From Arthrobacter bussei (lineage in GTDB: Bacteria > Actinomycetota > Actinomycetes > Actinomycetales > Micrococcaceae), in the NCBI RefSeq assembly GCF_009377195.2, contig NZ_VJXX01000001.1:496001-560000 (forward strand): a DNA stretch of 64,000 nt, written 5' to 3'. The first letter of the stretch is position 1; the number at the start of each line of letters is the position of its first letter. Below the pieces are notes generated by a model. The model was not told the origin of the DNA. It ran no database searches and worked only from the letters and a program-made list of their open reading frames with translations. The position numbers and the translations under genes are program-made. Positions 6,948-16,671 of this stretch are shown here, piece by piece.

Positions 6948-9107
6948 ATGCGAATGTCGAGCAGGCGCATCTGCGTCTCTGCTGTCGTGGGCGCCGTCGT
7001 GGCCGTCCCACTGTTCACGAGCGTGGCGGCTGTCGCCGACGAGCCGCTCACCTTCTCCGCGCGCGACTACGTCGTCGACGCCGCGGATGCGCTCTCGGAC
7101 AGCGAGGAGGCCGACCTGGAGGCCGCGATCGAGGAGCTCCGCTCGCAGGAGGGCTTCACGGTGCGGGTCGCCTATGTCGACACCTTCGAGAATCCCTCAG
7201 ATCGTAACGACTGGGCCACGACCACGGCCCAGCTGAACGACGAGACGTCCAATGAGGGCCTGCTGGCCATCGCCGTCGAGCAAGGTGCTGCCACCTACGT
7301 CGTGGGGAGCGGTTCAGCAGTCGGCGGACAGGGCCAGGCCATCTACAGCGAGTACATCGAACCGGAGCTGCGGCAGGGTAGGGATTTCGCAGGAGCCGGC
7401 CTGGCCGCAGTCCAGGGCACGTCCGAGGCCCTGTCGGGATCCGGCGGCACCGGGGGTGGCACCACCGATGGAGGTACCGGCGGCTCGTCGTCGGGCACCG
7501 GCACCTCCTCCGGCGGCGGAGCCCTCGGAGGCCTCGTCCTCGTGGGCGGGCTCGTCGCCGTCGCCGGCGCAGGCGGCTACCTGCTGCTGAAGAACCGCAA
7601 CGGCAACAGTGCGCAGCGCAATCGCGAGGAGTACGGCTACGGGCCGGTCCCGTCGGCGAACGGTGAGGTCGTCGATCCCCTGGCCGGACTGAGCGTCGAG
7701 GACCTCCGCACCCGCGCCGGCAGCCTGCTCGTCGCGGCGGACGACGCCATCAAGTCGAGCGAGCAGGAGCTCGGTTTCGCGGAGGCCCAGTACGGCGCCG
7801 AGGCGATCACCACCTTCTCGCAGGACATCGCGGCCGCGAAGGGCCACATGAGCGAATCCTTCAAGCTCCAGCAGCAGCTGGACGACCACATCCCCGACAC
7901 CGAGGAGCAGCAGCGCGAGTGGCTCGGCGAGATCATCCGCCGCTGTGAGGACGTCAACTCCTCCCTGCAGGCGCACAAGGCCGATTTCGACGCCTTGCGC
8001 GAGCTCGAGCGGAACGCGCCCGAGGCGCTCGCCGGCGCGGAGTCCGCCGCCGAGCAGGCCCGCCGTCGCTTCAGCGCCGCGGAGCAGAGCCTCAGATCGC
8101 TGCAGGGGCGCTACCCCGATACCGCCACGAGCCAGGTGGCCGACAACATCGAACAGGCTCGGGAGCGCCTCTCCTTCGTGGACAGCGCGGCGACCGAGGC
8201 GCAGTCGCGCATGGCGGCGGGTGACACCGGCCGCGCCGTCGTCGCCGTCCGTGCCGCCGAGGAGGCCGTCCACCAGAGCACCGTCCTGCTCGACGCGATC
8301 GACAAGCGGTCCGAGGAACTGGCTGCAGCGGAGCGCGAGCTCGAGCGCGCGCTCCCCGAGACGGAGCAGGACCTCGCGCAGGCCCAGGCCATGGACCGGA
8401 CGGGGCAGTACAGGGACCTCGCCGGGCCGATCGCCGCCGTGCAGTCCGCCGTCACCACCGTCCGGCAGGAGCGCCAGAGCGCGCGGAGCAATCCCCTGGC
8501 CCTGCTGCAGCGGCTCGAGGCGGCGCACGCGCAGCTCGACGCCGCTCTCGGTGGCGTCCGTGACCAGGCGGAGAATGCCCGGCGTGCGCAGGACTCGCTC
8601 CAGCACGCGATCATCGCTGCGCAGTCCAGCATCTCCGGTACCGCCGATTACATCCGGGCTCGACGGGGCGGCGTCGGCAGCGAGGCACGAACACGCCTGG
8701 CCGAGGCGGAGCGGAACCTCGACCACGCGCTCGATCTGCAGCGGTCCGATCCGGTGACCGCCCTGTCCCACGCCCAGCAGGCCGCCACCCTCGCCGATCA
8801 CGCGGCCCAGCTCGCCGAGCAGGACGTGGAAGGCTTCGGGCGCGGCGGCATGGGCATGGGTGGCATGTACGGCGGCCGTGGCGGGGACGGCATGGGAGGC
8901 GCGCTGCTCGGCGGTATTCTCCTCGGCTCCATCCTCAACGGAGGGGGCTTCGGTGGAGGAGGGTTCGGAGGCGGCGGCTTCGGCGGCGGCGACGGCGGGG
9001 GCGGGTTCGACGGAGGCGGTGGCAGCTTCGGTGGAGGAGGCTTCGGCGGATTCGACGGCGGAGGCGGCGGCTTCGGCGACTTCGGCGGTGGAGGAGGCGA
9101 CTTCTAG
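6948..9107 (+). CDS. TPM-domain (YgcG/Psb32-like) membrane protein with long coiled coil and Gly-rich tail
   Basis: A 719-residue protein. A signal sequence (about 1-30, ending VAAVADEP) is followed by an extracytoplasmic TPM domain (about 35-160, starting YVVDAADALSDSEEADLEAAI). A Gly/Ser/Thr linker leads to a transmembrane helix (about 193-214). Then come some 420 residues of Glu/Ala/Gln-rich helix with coiled-coil character, and from about 640 a tail of FGGGG-type repeats. TPM proteins are linked with membrane quality control. Here it sits 55 bp before pspA, almost certainly in one operon, so it probably passes envelope stress to PspA. ATG 6948 has GAAGG 7 nt before it; an upstream ATG (6915) does not. 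Confidence 0.82.
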   Translation: MRMSSRRICVSAVVGAVVAVPLFTSVAAVADEPLTFSARDYVVDAADALSDSEEADLEAAIEELRSQEGFTVRVAYVDTFENPSDRNDWATTTAQLNDETSNEGLLAIAVEQGAATYVVGSGSAVGGQGQAIYSEYIEPELRQGRDFAGAGLAAVQGTSEALSGSGGTGGGTTDGGTGGSSSGTGTSSGGGALGGLVLVGGLVAVAGAGGYLLLKNRNGNSAQRNREEYGYGPVPSANGEVVDPLAGLSVEDLRTRAGSLLVAADDAIKSSEQELGFAEAQYGAEAITTFSQDIAAAKGHMSESFKLQQQLDDHIPDTEEQQREWLGEIIRRCEDVNSSLQAHKADFDALRELERNAPEALAGAESAAEQARRRFSAAEQSLRSLQGRYPDTATSQVADNIEQARERLSFVDSAATEAQSRMAAGDTGRAVVAVRAAEEAVHQSTVLLDAIDKRSEELAAAERELERALPETEQDLAQAQAMDRTGQYRDLAGPIAAVQSAVTTVRQERQSARSNPLALLQRLEAAHAQLDAALGGVRDQAENARRAQDSLQHAIIAAQSSISGTADYIRARRGGVGSEARTRLAEAERNLDHALDLQRSDPVTALSHAQQAATLADHAAQLAEQDVEGFGRGGMGMGGMYGGRGGDGMGGALLGGILLGSILNGGGFGGGGFGGGGFGGGDGGGGFDGGGGSFGGGGFGGFDGGGGGFGDFGGGGGDF

Positions 9108-9162
9108 CCGCTCCCCCACCTGCAGGGCATAGACCATCATGAAGAATCGAAAGGGAAAATCA

Positions 9163-9957
9163 ATGGTAAAGCAGTCAATTTTCGGCAGGATCGCCCAGCT
9201 CACGCGAGCCAACATCAACTCGTTGCTCGATCAGGCGGAGGATCCGCAGAAGATGCTCGACCAGATGGTCCGTGACTACACCAACAGCATCGCCGAGGCC
9301 GAGAGTGCCGTCGCGCAGACGATCGGCAACCTCCGCATGATGCAGGACGACTACAACGAGGACGTGGAGAACGCACGGAGCTGGGGCAACAAGGCCCTTG
9401 CCGCCTCGCGCAAGGCGGACGAGTACCGCGGGACCGGCGACACCACCGACGCCCAGAAGTTCGACAATCTCGCCAAGGTCGCGATCCAGCGCCAGATGGC
9501 CGCCGAGAACGAGGCAAAGGGCGCCGAGCCGACCATCGCGTCCCAGACCGAGATCGTGGACAAGCTCAAGGACGGCCTCAACCAGATGAAGGGCAAGCTC
9601 GGCGAGCTGACCGTCAAGCGCGACCAGCTCATCGCGCGGGCCCGGACCGCCCAGGCGCAGCAGCAGGTGCACGACGCCGTGAAGAGCATCGACTTCATGG
9701 ACCCCACCAGCGAGGTGGGCCGTTTCGAGGAGAAGATCCGGCGCGAGGAGGCCAAGGTCCGTGGACAGCAGGAGCTTGCGTCGTCGAGCCTGGATGCGCA
9801 GTTCGAGAGCCTGGAGGACCTCGGCGAGCAGACGGAGATCGAGGCGCGCCTCGCAGCATTGAAGTCCGGCTCCGGATCGCAGTCGGCGATCGGTCAGGGT
9901 ACCGGCAGCGGTGCCGCCGACGGGACGCCATCGACGACGGGCGAGACCACCTACTGA
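9163..9957 (+). CDS. pspA: Phage-shock protein A / IM30 family membrane-stress protein
   Basis: A 264-residue PspA/Vipp1-family protein that coats stressed inner-membrane patches as oligomers. The N-terminal amphipathic helix SIFGRIAQLTRANINSLLD is intact, followed by LDQMVRDYTNSIAEAESAVAQ and long heptad-type helices to about residue 225. A Gly/Ser/Thr-rich disordered tail closes the protein. The ATG at 9163 is chosen because AAAGGGA lies 6 nt upstream; an in-frame ATG at 9139 adds eight unrelated residues. It is the second gene of the operon with the TPM-domain protein and is followed by a 15-bp-stem terminator. Confidence 0.92.
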   Translation: MVKQSIFGRIAQLTRANINSLLDQAEDPQKMLDQMVRDYTNSIAEAESAVAQTIGNLRMMQDDYNEDVENARSWGNKALAASRKADEYRGTGDTTDAQKFDNLAKVAIQRQMAAENEAKGAEPTIASQTEIVDKLKDGLNQMKGKLGELTVKRDQLIARARTAQAQQQVHDAVKSIDFMDPTSEVGRFEEKIRREEAKVRGQQELASSSLDAQFESLEDLGEQTEIEARLAALKSGSGSQSAIGQGTGSGAADGTPSTTGETTY

Positions 9958-9988
9958 TCGGTAGGGGCGCCGTGGCGCCTGCATAGCA

Positions 9989-10024
9989 CAGGGGGATCAT
10001 GGCCGCGCAGCCATGATCCCCCTG
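9989..10024 (+). terminator. Strong hairpin terminator after pspA
   Basis: A perfect 15-bp stem (CAGGGGGATCATGGC and its complement at 10010-10024) with a 6-nt loop, 31 bases after the pspA stop and before the photolyase promoter. Confidence 0.8.
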
Positions 10025-10059
10025 CCGTCCGCCCTGTCCGGCGCGTCGGTGGCACGGTC

Positions 10060-10065
10060 TAGATT
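10060..10065 (+). promoter_or_regulatory. -10 element of a leaderless photolyase transcript (TAGATT)
   Basis: TAGATT ends 6 nt before the ATG at 10072, so transcription would begin at or next to the start codon. There is no clear -35. Confidence 0.5.
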
Positions 10066-10071
10066 GAGGCC

Positions 10072-11472
10072 ATGGCTGTGACACTGGTGTGGTTCCGCGA
10101 CGATCTCCGTATTTCCGACAACCCCGCGCTGGTCGCGGCCGCGGACAGCGGGGACGACGTCGTCGCCTGCTACGTGCTCGACGAGGAGACGGAGGGCATT
10201 CGTCCCCTCGGCGGTGCCTCCCGATGGTGGCTCCACCACTCCCTCTCGGCGCTGGGCGCCTCCCTCGACCAGCTCGGCGTCCCGCTCGTACTCCGCCGCG
10301 GCGCCGCCGGTGACGTCATTCACCGACTCGTGGAGGACAGCGGTGCCCACGCGGTGGTCTGGAACCGGCGGTACGGGCTCGCGGAGCGTACAGCAGACTC
10401 GTCCCTCAAGTCGTCCCTGACCAACCGCGGCGTCGACGCCACGAGCTACCAGGCGAACCTGTTGTACGAACCGTGGGAGGTCACCTCGGGGTCGGGCCAG
10501 GCGTACAAGGTCTTCACGCCCTTCTGGCGTGCCTGCCTCACCTTCAGGACCCCCCGCGCGCCGTTGGCGGCGCCTGATTCGCTCTCATCGCCCGACGGAC
10601 CCGGCCTGGACTCCGACGAGCTCCCTGCGTGGGGCCTCCTTCCCACCGAACCCGACTGGGCCCAGGGCCTCCGGGACACGTGGACGCCCGGTGAGGCCGG
10701 CGCGCACGAGCGGCTCGATGACTTCCTCGACGGCGCTGCGCAGGGCTACAAGAACAGCCGGAACCTCCCGGCCGTCCACGGCACGAGCATGCTCTCCCCT
10801 CATCTGCGCTTCGGCGAGATCAGCCCCTTCGAGGTCTGGCACGCCGCCCAGGACCACAAGGACAGTTCCACGGCCGAGGACATCCGCGTCTTCGGATCAG
10901 AGCTCGGGTGGAGGGAGTTCAGCTGGCAGCTGCTGTATTTCAATCCCGAGCTCGCCACGGTGAACTACCGTCCCGAATTCGACGCCTTCACCTGGGAGAG
11001 CTCGACGCAGGCGGAGCTCGAGGCATGGCAGCGGGGACGCACGGGGTACCCGCTGATCGACGCCGGGATGCGGCAACTGTGGGAGATCGGCTGGATGCAC
11101 AACCGTGTCCGCATGGCTACGGCATCCTTCCTCATCAAGAACCTGATGATCGACTGGCGGGTCGGCGAGAAGTTCTTCTGGGACTGCCTCGTCGACGCCG
11201 ATGCTGCCAGCAACGCCGCGAGTTGGCAGTGGGTGGCCGGTTCCGGCGCCGATGCCAGCCCGTACTTCCGCATCTTCAACCCCGTCCTGCAGAGCAAGAA
11301 GTTCGACCCGAAGGGCGACTATCTGGTGCGCTTCGTCCCGGAGCTGGCGGACGCCGAGAACGTGCACGAACCGTGGAAGGGCTCCGCACCGGGATATCCG
11401 GCGCCGGTCGTGGACCTCAAGGAGAGCAGGGAGCGCGCCCTCAGCGCGTACAAGGCGCTCTCGGAGTCCTGA
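10072..11472 (+). CDS. phr: Deoxyribodipyrimidine photolyase (class I, FAD-dependent)
   Basis: A 466-residue light-driven enzyme that splits cyclobutane pyrimidine dimers. The N-terminal alpha/beta photoantenna domain starts VTLVWFRDDLRISDNPAL and runs to about 130. The helical FAD domain follows, with LSPHLRFGEISP, the Trp-rich WREFSWQLL segment, TGYPLIDAGMRQLW, GWMHNRVRM and ASWQWVAGSGADASPYFRIFNP, all hallmarks of CPD photolyases. Length is normal. It is flanked by its own leaderless-type promoter and is single-cistronic. Its stop codon abuts a striking 10-bp-period tandem repeat, and a strong terminator lies at 11825-11862. Cryptochrome-like function cannot be excluded but is less likely. 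Confidence 0.93.
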   Translation: MAVTLVWFRDDLRISDNPALVAAADSGDDVVACYVLDEETEGIRPLGGASRWWLHHSLSALGASLDQLGVPLVLRRGAAGDVIHRLVEDSGAHAVVWNRRYGLAERTADSSLKSSLTNRGVDATSYQANLLYEPWEVTSGSGQAYKVFTPFWRACLTFRTPRAPLAAPDSLSSPDGPGLDSDELPAWGLLPTEPDWAQGLRDTWTPGEAGAHERLDDFLDGAAQGYKNSRNLPAVHGTSMLSPHLRFGEISPFEVWHAAQDHKDSSTAEDIRVFGSELGWREFSWQLLYFNPELATVNYRPEFDAFTWESSTQAELEAWQRGRTGYPLIDAGMRQLWEIGWMHNRVRMATASFLIKNLMIDWRVGEKFFWDCLVDADAASNAASWQWVAGSGADASPYFRIFNPVLQSKKFDPKGDYLVRFVPELADAENVHEPWKGSAPGYPAPVVDLKESRERALSAYKALSES

Positions 11473-11700
11473 GGACGTCCAGACCGCGCGAGGACGCGCA
11501 GGGCGGCACCAGGCGACGCAAGGACGCGCAGGGCGGCGCCGGGCGACTCAAGGACGCGCAGGGCGGCCCAGGGCAGGGCGAGGACGTCCAGGACCGCGCA
11601 AGGACGCGCAGGCCGACGCAAGGACGCACCGGGCGACGCAAGGACGCGCAGGGCGGCGCAAGGACGCGCAGGGCGGCGCAAGGACGCGCAGGGCGTGCCC
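11472..11700. repeat. Decameric tandem repeat array after the photolyase gene
   Basis: Directly from the photolyase stop codon, about 23 consecutive 10-bp units run with an almost exact 10-bp period. The anchor AGGACGCGCA recurs every 20 or 30 bp, alternating with GGGCGGCGCA, AGGCGACGCA and related decamers. The first part (to about 11580) is built of 30-bp units, the rest of 20-bp units. Because 10 is not a multiple of 3, no reading frame repeats, so this is unlikely to be coding. Confidence 0.9.
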
Positions 11701-11824
11701 GGCACCACTCCGGGTCGGTCGGCGGCGGAATCATCGAGGCCGACGGTGCGACTGCGGCAGGGGCCCGGGTGCCGCGACGCGATCGCTGGTCGGTCGCTAC
11801 CGCCGGATCTCTTCCCTGCACAGC

Positions 11825-11862
11825 AAGAAGTCCGGCCCACCCTCAGGTGGACCGGACTTCTT
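11825..11862. terminator. Terminator between photolyase and tRNA-fMet
   Basis: AAGAAGTCCGG pairs with CCGGACTTCTT (11 bp), then one mismatch and an inner 5-bp stem CCACC/GGTGG with a CTCA loop. It lies immediately 3' of the minus-strand tRNA and downstream of the plus-strand photolyase, so it can serve both. Confidence 0.75.
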
Positions 11863-11867
11863 CTCCG

Positions 11868-11941
11868 TTGCGGGGACAGGATTTGAACCTGTGACCTCTG
11901 GGTTATGAGCCCAGCGAGCTACCGAACTGCTCCACCCCGCG
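11868..11941 (-). tRNA. Initiator tRNA-Met (CAT anticodon)
   Basis: A 74-nt gene read on the minus strand from 11941. The acceptor begins CGCGGGG and ends CCCCGCA plus discriminator A. Position 1 C faces position 72 A, the unpaired end that marks initiator tRNA. The anticodon stem ends in three G:C pairs around CTCATAA (GGG/CCC), the second initiator hallmark. The T arm contains GGTTCAAATCC. The terminal CCA is not encoded (CGG follows). The strong hairpin 5 bp downstream is its likely terminator. Confidence 0.96.
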
Positions 11942-12009
11942 GCGTGTAACTAACGTTACCGGCCGCGGGGCCAGGAGGCAAATCGAGCGGGTGCCCGGGC
12001 TCCTGAGGA

Positions 12010-15000
12010 CTACTCGCCTGAGCCCGAGACCTGCGCTTCGGCGTCGAGCGCGCGCTGCAGGGCATCCTGCAGCCGGTCCTGCGCTTCACCGTAGGCGGCG
12101 AAGTCGCCGGCTGCCAGGGCGGCGTTACCGTCCTGGATGGCCGTGTTCGCGTCGTCGAGCGCCGTGCGGAGGTCCGCGGCCGGATCGCCGCTCGTCGCCG
12201 GCGGGGTGGCACCCGAGGTTGCTCCCGGCGTCGGCGTAGGAGCAGGGGTCGCCCCCTCGTCCCCACCTTCAGCGGGCGTCGCCGGATCCTCCGGAGTGGC
12301 TCCGACGTTCTCCTCGTCGCCCGTGGTGGCGCCCGAGTTGCCATCGAACACCTGGTCGAGGGCCTCGGCGAGGGTCGGTGCGAATCCGACGTCGTCACCG
12401 AAACTCACGAGGACGCGACGCAGGACCGGGAAGGAGGAGCTGCCGGAGGACTGCACGTACACGGGCTGCACGTAGGCGATACCGCCGCCGATCGGCAGCG
12501 TCAGCAGGTTCCCGTTGATCACCTCGGAGGCGCCCTGCCGCAGCAGGTTCAGCTCCTGGGACACGGTGGTGTCCGAGTTGAACAGGTTCTGCGCCTGGCC
12601 CGGGCCCACCACGGAATCCTGGCCGGAGCTGTCGAGGAGCGTCAGGCGTCCGTAGTCCTCGCTCTTGACGCCGTCCTCGCCGGTTCCCGCATCACCGTTC
12701 GCGGCCAGGAATCCGTAGAGCACGTTCCTCGGGGTCTGCCCCGCCGGTACGAAGGGGATGAACGGCGTGGTGAGGGAGAACGCGGCCTGATCCTGGTTCG
12801 GCATCTGCAGCGTCAGGTAGAACGGCGGCTGGCGGTCGGTGAGCGCCGTCGACGTCTGCCCGTCGGAAGTCTGGCCCGGGTCACCCGGTACGTTCCAGGC
12901 CTCGCTGTTGTTGTAGAAGGCGTCCGTGTCGGTCACGTGGTACCGGGCGAGCAGTTCGCGCTGCACCTTGAACAGATCCTCCGGGTAGCGGACGTGGGCC
13001 ATGAGATCGGCCGACATCTCGCTGAAGGGCTTCAACGACGAGGGGTACACGTTCTGCCACGACTTCAGCACCGGATCCTGGTCGTCCCAGGCATACAGGT
13101 TGACGGAGCCGTCGTAGGCATCCACGGTCGCCTTGACGGCATTGCGGATGTAGTTGACGCGCTCGGCGGGCAGTGCCGTGGCGAGCCCTTCCGCGGTCTG
13201 CGAATCCTGTGTCGCCGACTCCAGCTCCTGCTCGGTCGAGTAGGGGAAGCTCGCGCTCGTCGTGTAGCCGTCGATGATCCACTTGACGCGGCCGTCGACG
13301 ATCGCCGGATAGCTGTTGCCGTCAAGGGTCAGGTACGGAGCCACCTTGCGCACGCGGTCCACGGGATCACGGTCGTAGAGGATCTGCGACGAGCTGTTGA
13401 CCTGGTCCGAGAGCAGCAGGTCCGTGGACTGGAACTTCAGGGCATAGACGAGACGGTTGAAGGCATTGGCCACATCCGGTCCACCCTCACCGCTGAAGGT
13501 CGTCCGGGACTCATTGTCGGAGTTCTCGTTCTGGGGACGGTCGATCTCCGCCGGTGCCTGGCCCTCGGGAGCGCCGACCACCGAGTACTCGGGTGAATCC
13601 TCACCAAAGTAGATGCGGGGCTCGTACGTCGACTCGTCGCCGAGCACTCCCGTACTGGGGATACCCGACTGCAGGAAGGACGGACGGCCGTCGGGCTGGA
13701 CGGTCGAACCGGCTGCCGCCACCACGCCGTAGCCATGGGTGTAGAAGACGTGCTCGTTGACCCACCCGTCAGGGACACCGTTGGTGTCAAGTTCACGGAC
13801 GGCGATGACGGTGTCCTGCACCTCGCCGTCGATCTCGTACCGGTCCACGTTGAGGGTCTCGGGGAACTGGTAGTACTGGCGGAACTGCTGCAGCTGGCTG
13901 AAGGCGTCCGAGACGAGGTTCGGGTCCAGGAGGCGGATGTTGGCAGTGGTCTCCCCGTCGTCGCCGAGCGCTCCCGCCTGCGGGACTGCCTCCGGCGTGT
14001 AGGGCTCCACCTCCACCTGGTCCAGCCCGTAGGCCTCCCGGGTGAGGTCGATGTTGCGGTCGATGAACTGGCTCTCGAGGCTGAGTTCGGACGGGCGCAC
14101 CTGGAAGCGCTGCACGACTGCCGGGTAGACGCCGCCGGCGAGCAGCGCCGTGATGATCAGCATCGCCGTGCCGATGAGCGGGAGGCGCCAGCGGCCGATG
14201 AAGGCCGACGCCACGAAGAGGACCGCGACGATGATCGCGGCGACCGCGAGGATCGCCTTAGTCGGGATGACCGCGTTGACGTCGGTGTAGAGGGCGCCGG
14301 CCCAGGTGCCCTGGTTGAGCAGGGTGTCGTAGCGGTCGAGCCAGTAGTTGACGCCCTGCAGGACGAGGAAGAGTGCAGCGACGACGGCGATCTGGATGCG
14401 GGCGGCCTTCGTGGTGAAGAGCCCCTTCTCCTCCAGGCGGATGCCCCCGTAGAGGTAGTGCGTGAGGATCGTCGCGATGGCACTGATGATGACCACACTG
14501 ATGAGGAACCCGAGGACGAAGCTCAGGAACGGCAGGGTGAACATGTAGAAGGCGTAGTCCATGCCGAACTCGGGGTCCTGCTTGCCGAACGGCTCCTGGT
14601 TCAGGAACAGCAGCACCTCCTGCCACTGCGAGGAGGCGGCCGTTCCGGCGAACGCTCCGAGGACCACCGGGATCCCGAGCATCAGCAGCCGGCGAATGGG
14701 CTCGAGCTGCGCCTGGTAGCGGTTGAGGTTGTCCTGGATGGCGCTGTCCGGGGCGTAGATCGGGCGGCTCCGGAACGCGATGCGGAGGCTGAAGAACACG
14801 GCTCCGGCCATGACGAGGAACGCGATGACGAAGAGGACGATCCGCGACAGGTTCTCCGTCACGAACACTTCGAGGAACCCGAGTTGCTGGTACCAGAGCA
14901 CGTCGGCGTAGACCTGGGACAGGTAGACGAACGCGATCACGATCACCGCCACGACGATGATGGTCGGTATCAGCGGGCTGCGGCGCCGGCTCGTTGCTGC

Positions 15001-15051
15001 ACTTGCTGGGCTCGGCCTACTGCCGAACGGACGGTCTGGTCCGGATGTCAC
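12010..15051 (-). CDS. UPF0182 family large membrane protein
   Basis: A 1013-residue protein of the actinobacterial UPF0182 family, of unknown biochemical role. The first 330 residues hold about seven transmembrane segments (for example [20 protein letters not shown] and [20 protein letters not shown]). The large remainder is predicted outside the membrane, with family sequences such as [13 protein letters not shown] and [12 protein letters not shown]. The last 120 residues are a Pro/Thr/Gly/Ala-rich linker and a short charged helix. GTG 15051 is the start, with GAGG 5-6 nt upstream. It lies downstream of the PDZ/Lon-type protease gene on the same strand (241-bp gap), an arrangement also known in mycobacteria. 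Confidence 0.92.
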   Translation of the reverse strand: MTSGPDRPFGSRPSPASAATSRRRSPLIPTIIVVAVIVIAFVYLSQVYADVLWYQQLGFLEVFVTENLSRIVLFVIAFLVMAGAVFFSLRIAFRSRPIYAPDSAIQDNLNRYQAQLEPIRRLLMLGIPVVLGAFAGTAASSQWQEVLLFLNQEPFGKQDPEFGMDYAFYMFTLPFLSFVLGFLISVVIISAIATILTHYLYGGIRLEEKGLFTTKAARIQIAVVAALFLVLQGVNYWLDRYDTLLNQGTWAGALYTDVNAVIPTKAILAVAAIIVAVLFVASAFIGRWRLPLIGTAMLIITALLAGGVYPAVVQRFQVRPSELSLESQFIDRNIDLTREAYGLDQVEVEPYTPEAVPQAGALGDDGETTANIRLLDPNLVSDAFSQLQQFRQYYQFPETLNVDRYEIDGEVQDTVIAVRELDTNGVPDGWVNEHVFYTHGYGVVAAAGSTVQPDGRPSFLQSGIPSTGVLGDESTYEPRIYFGEDSPEYSVVGAPEGQAPAEIDRPQNENSDNESRTTFSGEGGPDVANAFNRLVYALKFQSTDLLLSDQVNSSSQILYDRDPVDRVRKVAPYLTLDGNSYPAIVDGRVKWIIDGYTTSASFPYSTEQELESATQDSQTAEGLATALPAERVNYIRNAVKATVDAYDGSVNLYAWDDQDPVLKSWQNVYPSSLKPFSEMSADLMAHVRYPEDLFKVQRELLARYHVTDTDAFYNNSEAWNVPGDPGQTSDGQTSTALTDRQPPFYLTLQMPNQDQAAFSLTTPFIPFVPAGQTPRNVLYGFLAANGDAGTGEDGVKSEDYGRLTLLDSSGQDSVVGPGQAQNLFNSDTTVSQELNLLRQGASEVINGNLLTLPIGGGIAYVQPVYVQSSGSSSFPVLRRVLVSFGDDVGFAPTLAEALDQVFDGNSGATTGDEENVGATPEDPATPAEGGDEGATPAPTPTPGATSGATPPATSGDPAADLRTALDDANTAIQDGNAALAAGDFAAYGEAQDRLQDALQRALDAEAQVSGSGE

Positions 15052-15292
15052 ATCTACCTCATCGTTAGCTGCTGCGGGTCACGACGACCGGTGTTCCACA
15101 ACGCTCCCCCAGCCCGCACACGGACAGAAGACAGCGCGCAGTCACGCCCTTCGTGTTTTCATTCTGCCCTGTCCACGATCAGGCGGACCAATTAGGTTCC
15201 CGCTGATCGCCGGAGGCGGAGGATCGTCATCGAACCGTGTCGTCGGAGGGCTTGAACCTGCAGCACCTGCCGTGGTGGCGATTGCTGCGAAC

Positions 15293-16387
15293 TCAGCAGG
15301 AGGGCAATCCAGACGCGTCGCCGCCGGAGCCCAACGACTCGACGGCCTGCACAGCGTCGTCGAGTGTCTCCACCTTGACGACGGTGAGCCCGTCGGGGAT
15401 GTGCCCGACGACGTCCCCGCAGTTGTCCGCCGGAGCGAGGAAGAACTCCGCGCCGCTGGATCGAGCTCCGACCAGCTTCTGCGCGATCCCCCCGATCGGG
15501 CCTACCGCTCCCGCGGAGTCGATGGTGCCGGTTCCTGCGAAGTGCCTGCCGCCGGTCAGGTCCCCCTCCGTGAGCGTATCGATGATGCCGAGCGCGAACA
15601 TGGTGCCGGCCGAGGGCCCACCCACGTTGTCGAGCTGGATCGTGACCTGGAACGGGAAGTCGAACGTCGACGACAGGACGATCCCGAGCTGGTAGCCGCC
15701 CGCCTCCGACTCCTTCGGCGTCACGGTGACCGTTTGTTCGGCTCCCTCCCGCACGATGGCCAGCTCGGCCGGAGCACCCCCTGCATCGGCGAGGGTGGAC
15801 CGCAGGACGTCGATGTCCTCGATCGGGCGACCGTCGACGCTGCGGAGGACGTCACCCGACCGCAGGATCCCCTCCGATGCGGAGTCCTCGGCGAAGCCGG
15901 CGACGGACAGCTCCTCGGTGAAGTCGATGTCCTCGTGCGACAGGGCGGCGGCGATCGCGGACTCCTGCGACGACGTCATGGCCACCGCGTTCTGCTCCTG
16001 CACGTCCGAGGGCGTCGTGCCTTCCGGATACACGAGCTGCTCGGGGACGACGTTCTCAACCGGATCGGCCCACGCACGGAGGGTGTCGAGCACGTTCACC
16101 TGCCCGTTGGGACCTCCGCTGACGAAGACGGTCGTGAGGTCGAGCTCACCCTCCGGCGGGAACGTCTCCCTGCCCGCCACCGTGATGAGCGGCTGACCGT
16201 CGACCTCGCCGATGGTGTTGAACGTCGGGCCCGGCGCCTCGATGACGTAGGGCGCGGGAAGAAGGACGGCAGCCGCCGACAGAACCACGGCGAGTCCGCC
16301 GGAGATGGCCATGGCGCGGAAACGCGGGTCCCTCGGGCGGGTCGGTTCCTCGGGGCTGTAGGACTCGAAGTGGACAGGCTGCGTCAC
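15293..16387 (-). CDS. Membrane-anchored PDZ / Lon-type (S16) serine protease, YlbL-like
   Basis: A 364-residue protein. A short cytosolic tail and one transmembrane helix (about 25-45) lead to an extracytoplasmic PDZ domain (about 150-225, with GILRSGDVLRSVDGRPI), then a Lon-type proteolytic domain. The catalytic dyad is visible: Ser259 in NVGGPSAGTMFALG and Lys304 in IGGIAQKLVGA. The family (YlbL) is a membrane-tethered relative of Lon, used for regulated proteolysis outside the membrane. Start: GTG 16387 follows a purine-rich AGAGAGAAG; an in-frame ATG at 16408 would add seven residues but lacks a ribosome site. The Zincin_2 gene diverges upstream. Confidence 0.87.
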   Translation of the reverse strand: MTQPVHFESYSPEEPTRPRDPRFRAMAISGGLAVVLSAAAVLLPAPYVIEAPGPTFNTIGEVDGQPLITVAGRETFPPEGELDLTTVFVSGGPNGQVNVLDTLRAWADPVENVVPEQLVYPEGTTPSDVQEQNAVAMTSSQESAIAAALSHEDIDFTEELSVAGFAEDSASEGILRSGDVLRSVDGRPIEDIDVLRSTLADAGGAPAELAIVREGAEQTVTVTPKESEAGGYQLGIVLSSTFDFPFQVTIQLDNVGGPSAGTMFALGIIDTLTEGDLTGGRHFAGTGTIDSAGAVGPIGGIAQKLVGARSSGAEFFLAPADNCGDVVGHIPDGLTVVKVETLDDAVQAVESLGSGGDASGLPSC

Positions 16388-16671
16388 TGCGCTTCTCTCT
16401 GTTGGCATGCCGTGCTGCGGCGCTGTGCGCACCCTTCCGGCTCTCTCAGAATAGACGCCCGGACCGACACGCCTCGTGATCCGTGCGCAGACATCGCCCG
16501 GCCACCAGGACGCCGGCGCAGGTGTGGGCGCGTCTTTGCCCTCAGCGAACGACACACGGGGCGCGGGACACCGGCTGCCCGTGGCCGGTAGCGTGATCCC
16601 CACAGCCGGCGCGGATGGCACAGCCGTTCATGCCCGGACCCGCCAAGCTACTCCCAGGACCGGTGGTATCA

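Noticed and set aside
7314..9218. A 634-codon open frame opposite the TPM-domain gene, and similar long antisense frames (for example 2277-4106 and 13735-15195)
   Set aside because: These mirror GC-rich codon bias of the real gene on the other strand; they have no ribosome sites, no recognisable domains, and cut across gene borders.
11472..11700. CRISPR array
   Set aside because: Units are contiguous decamers without spacers, and no cas gene is present in the window.
11201..11908. Open frames running through the decamer array and beyond
   Set aside because: A 10-bp period rotates the frame, stops are rare only because the repeat lacks A/T, and the frames extend antisense to a tRNA. No start with a ribosome site was seen.
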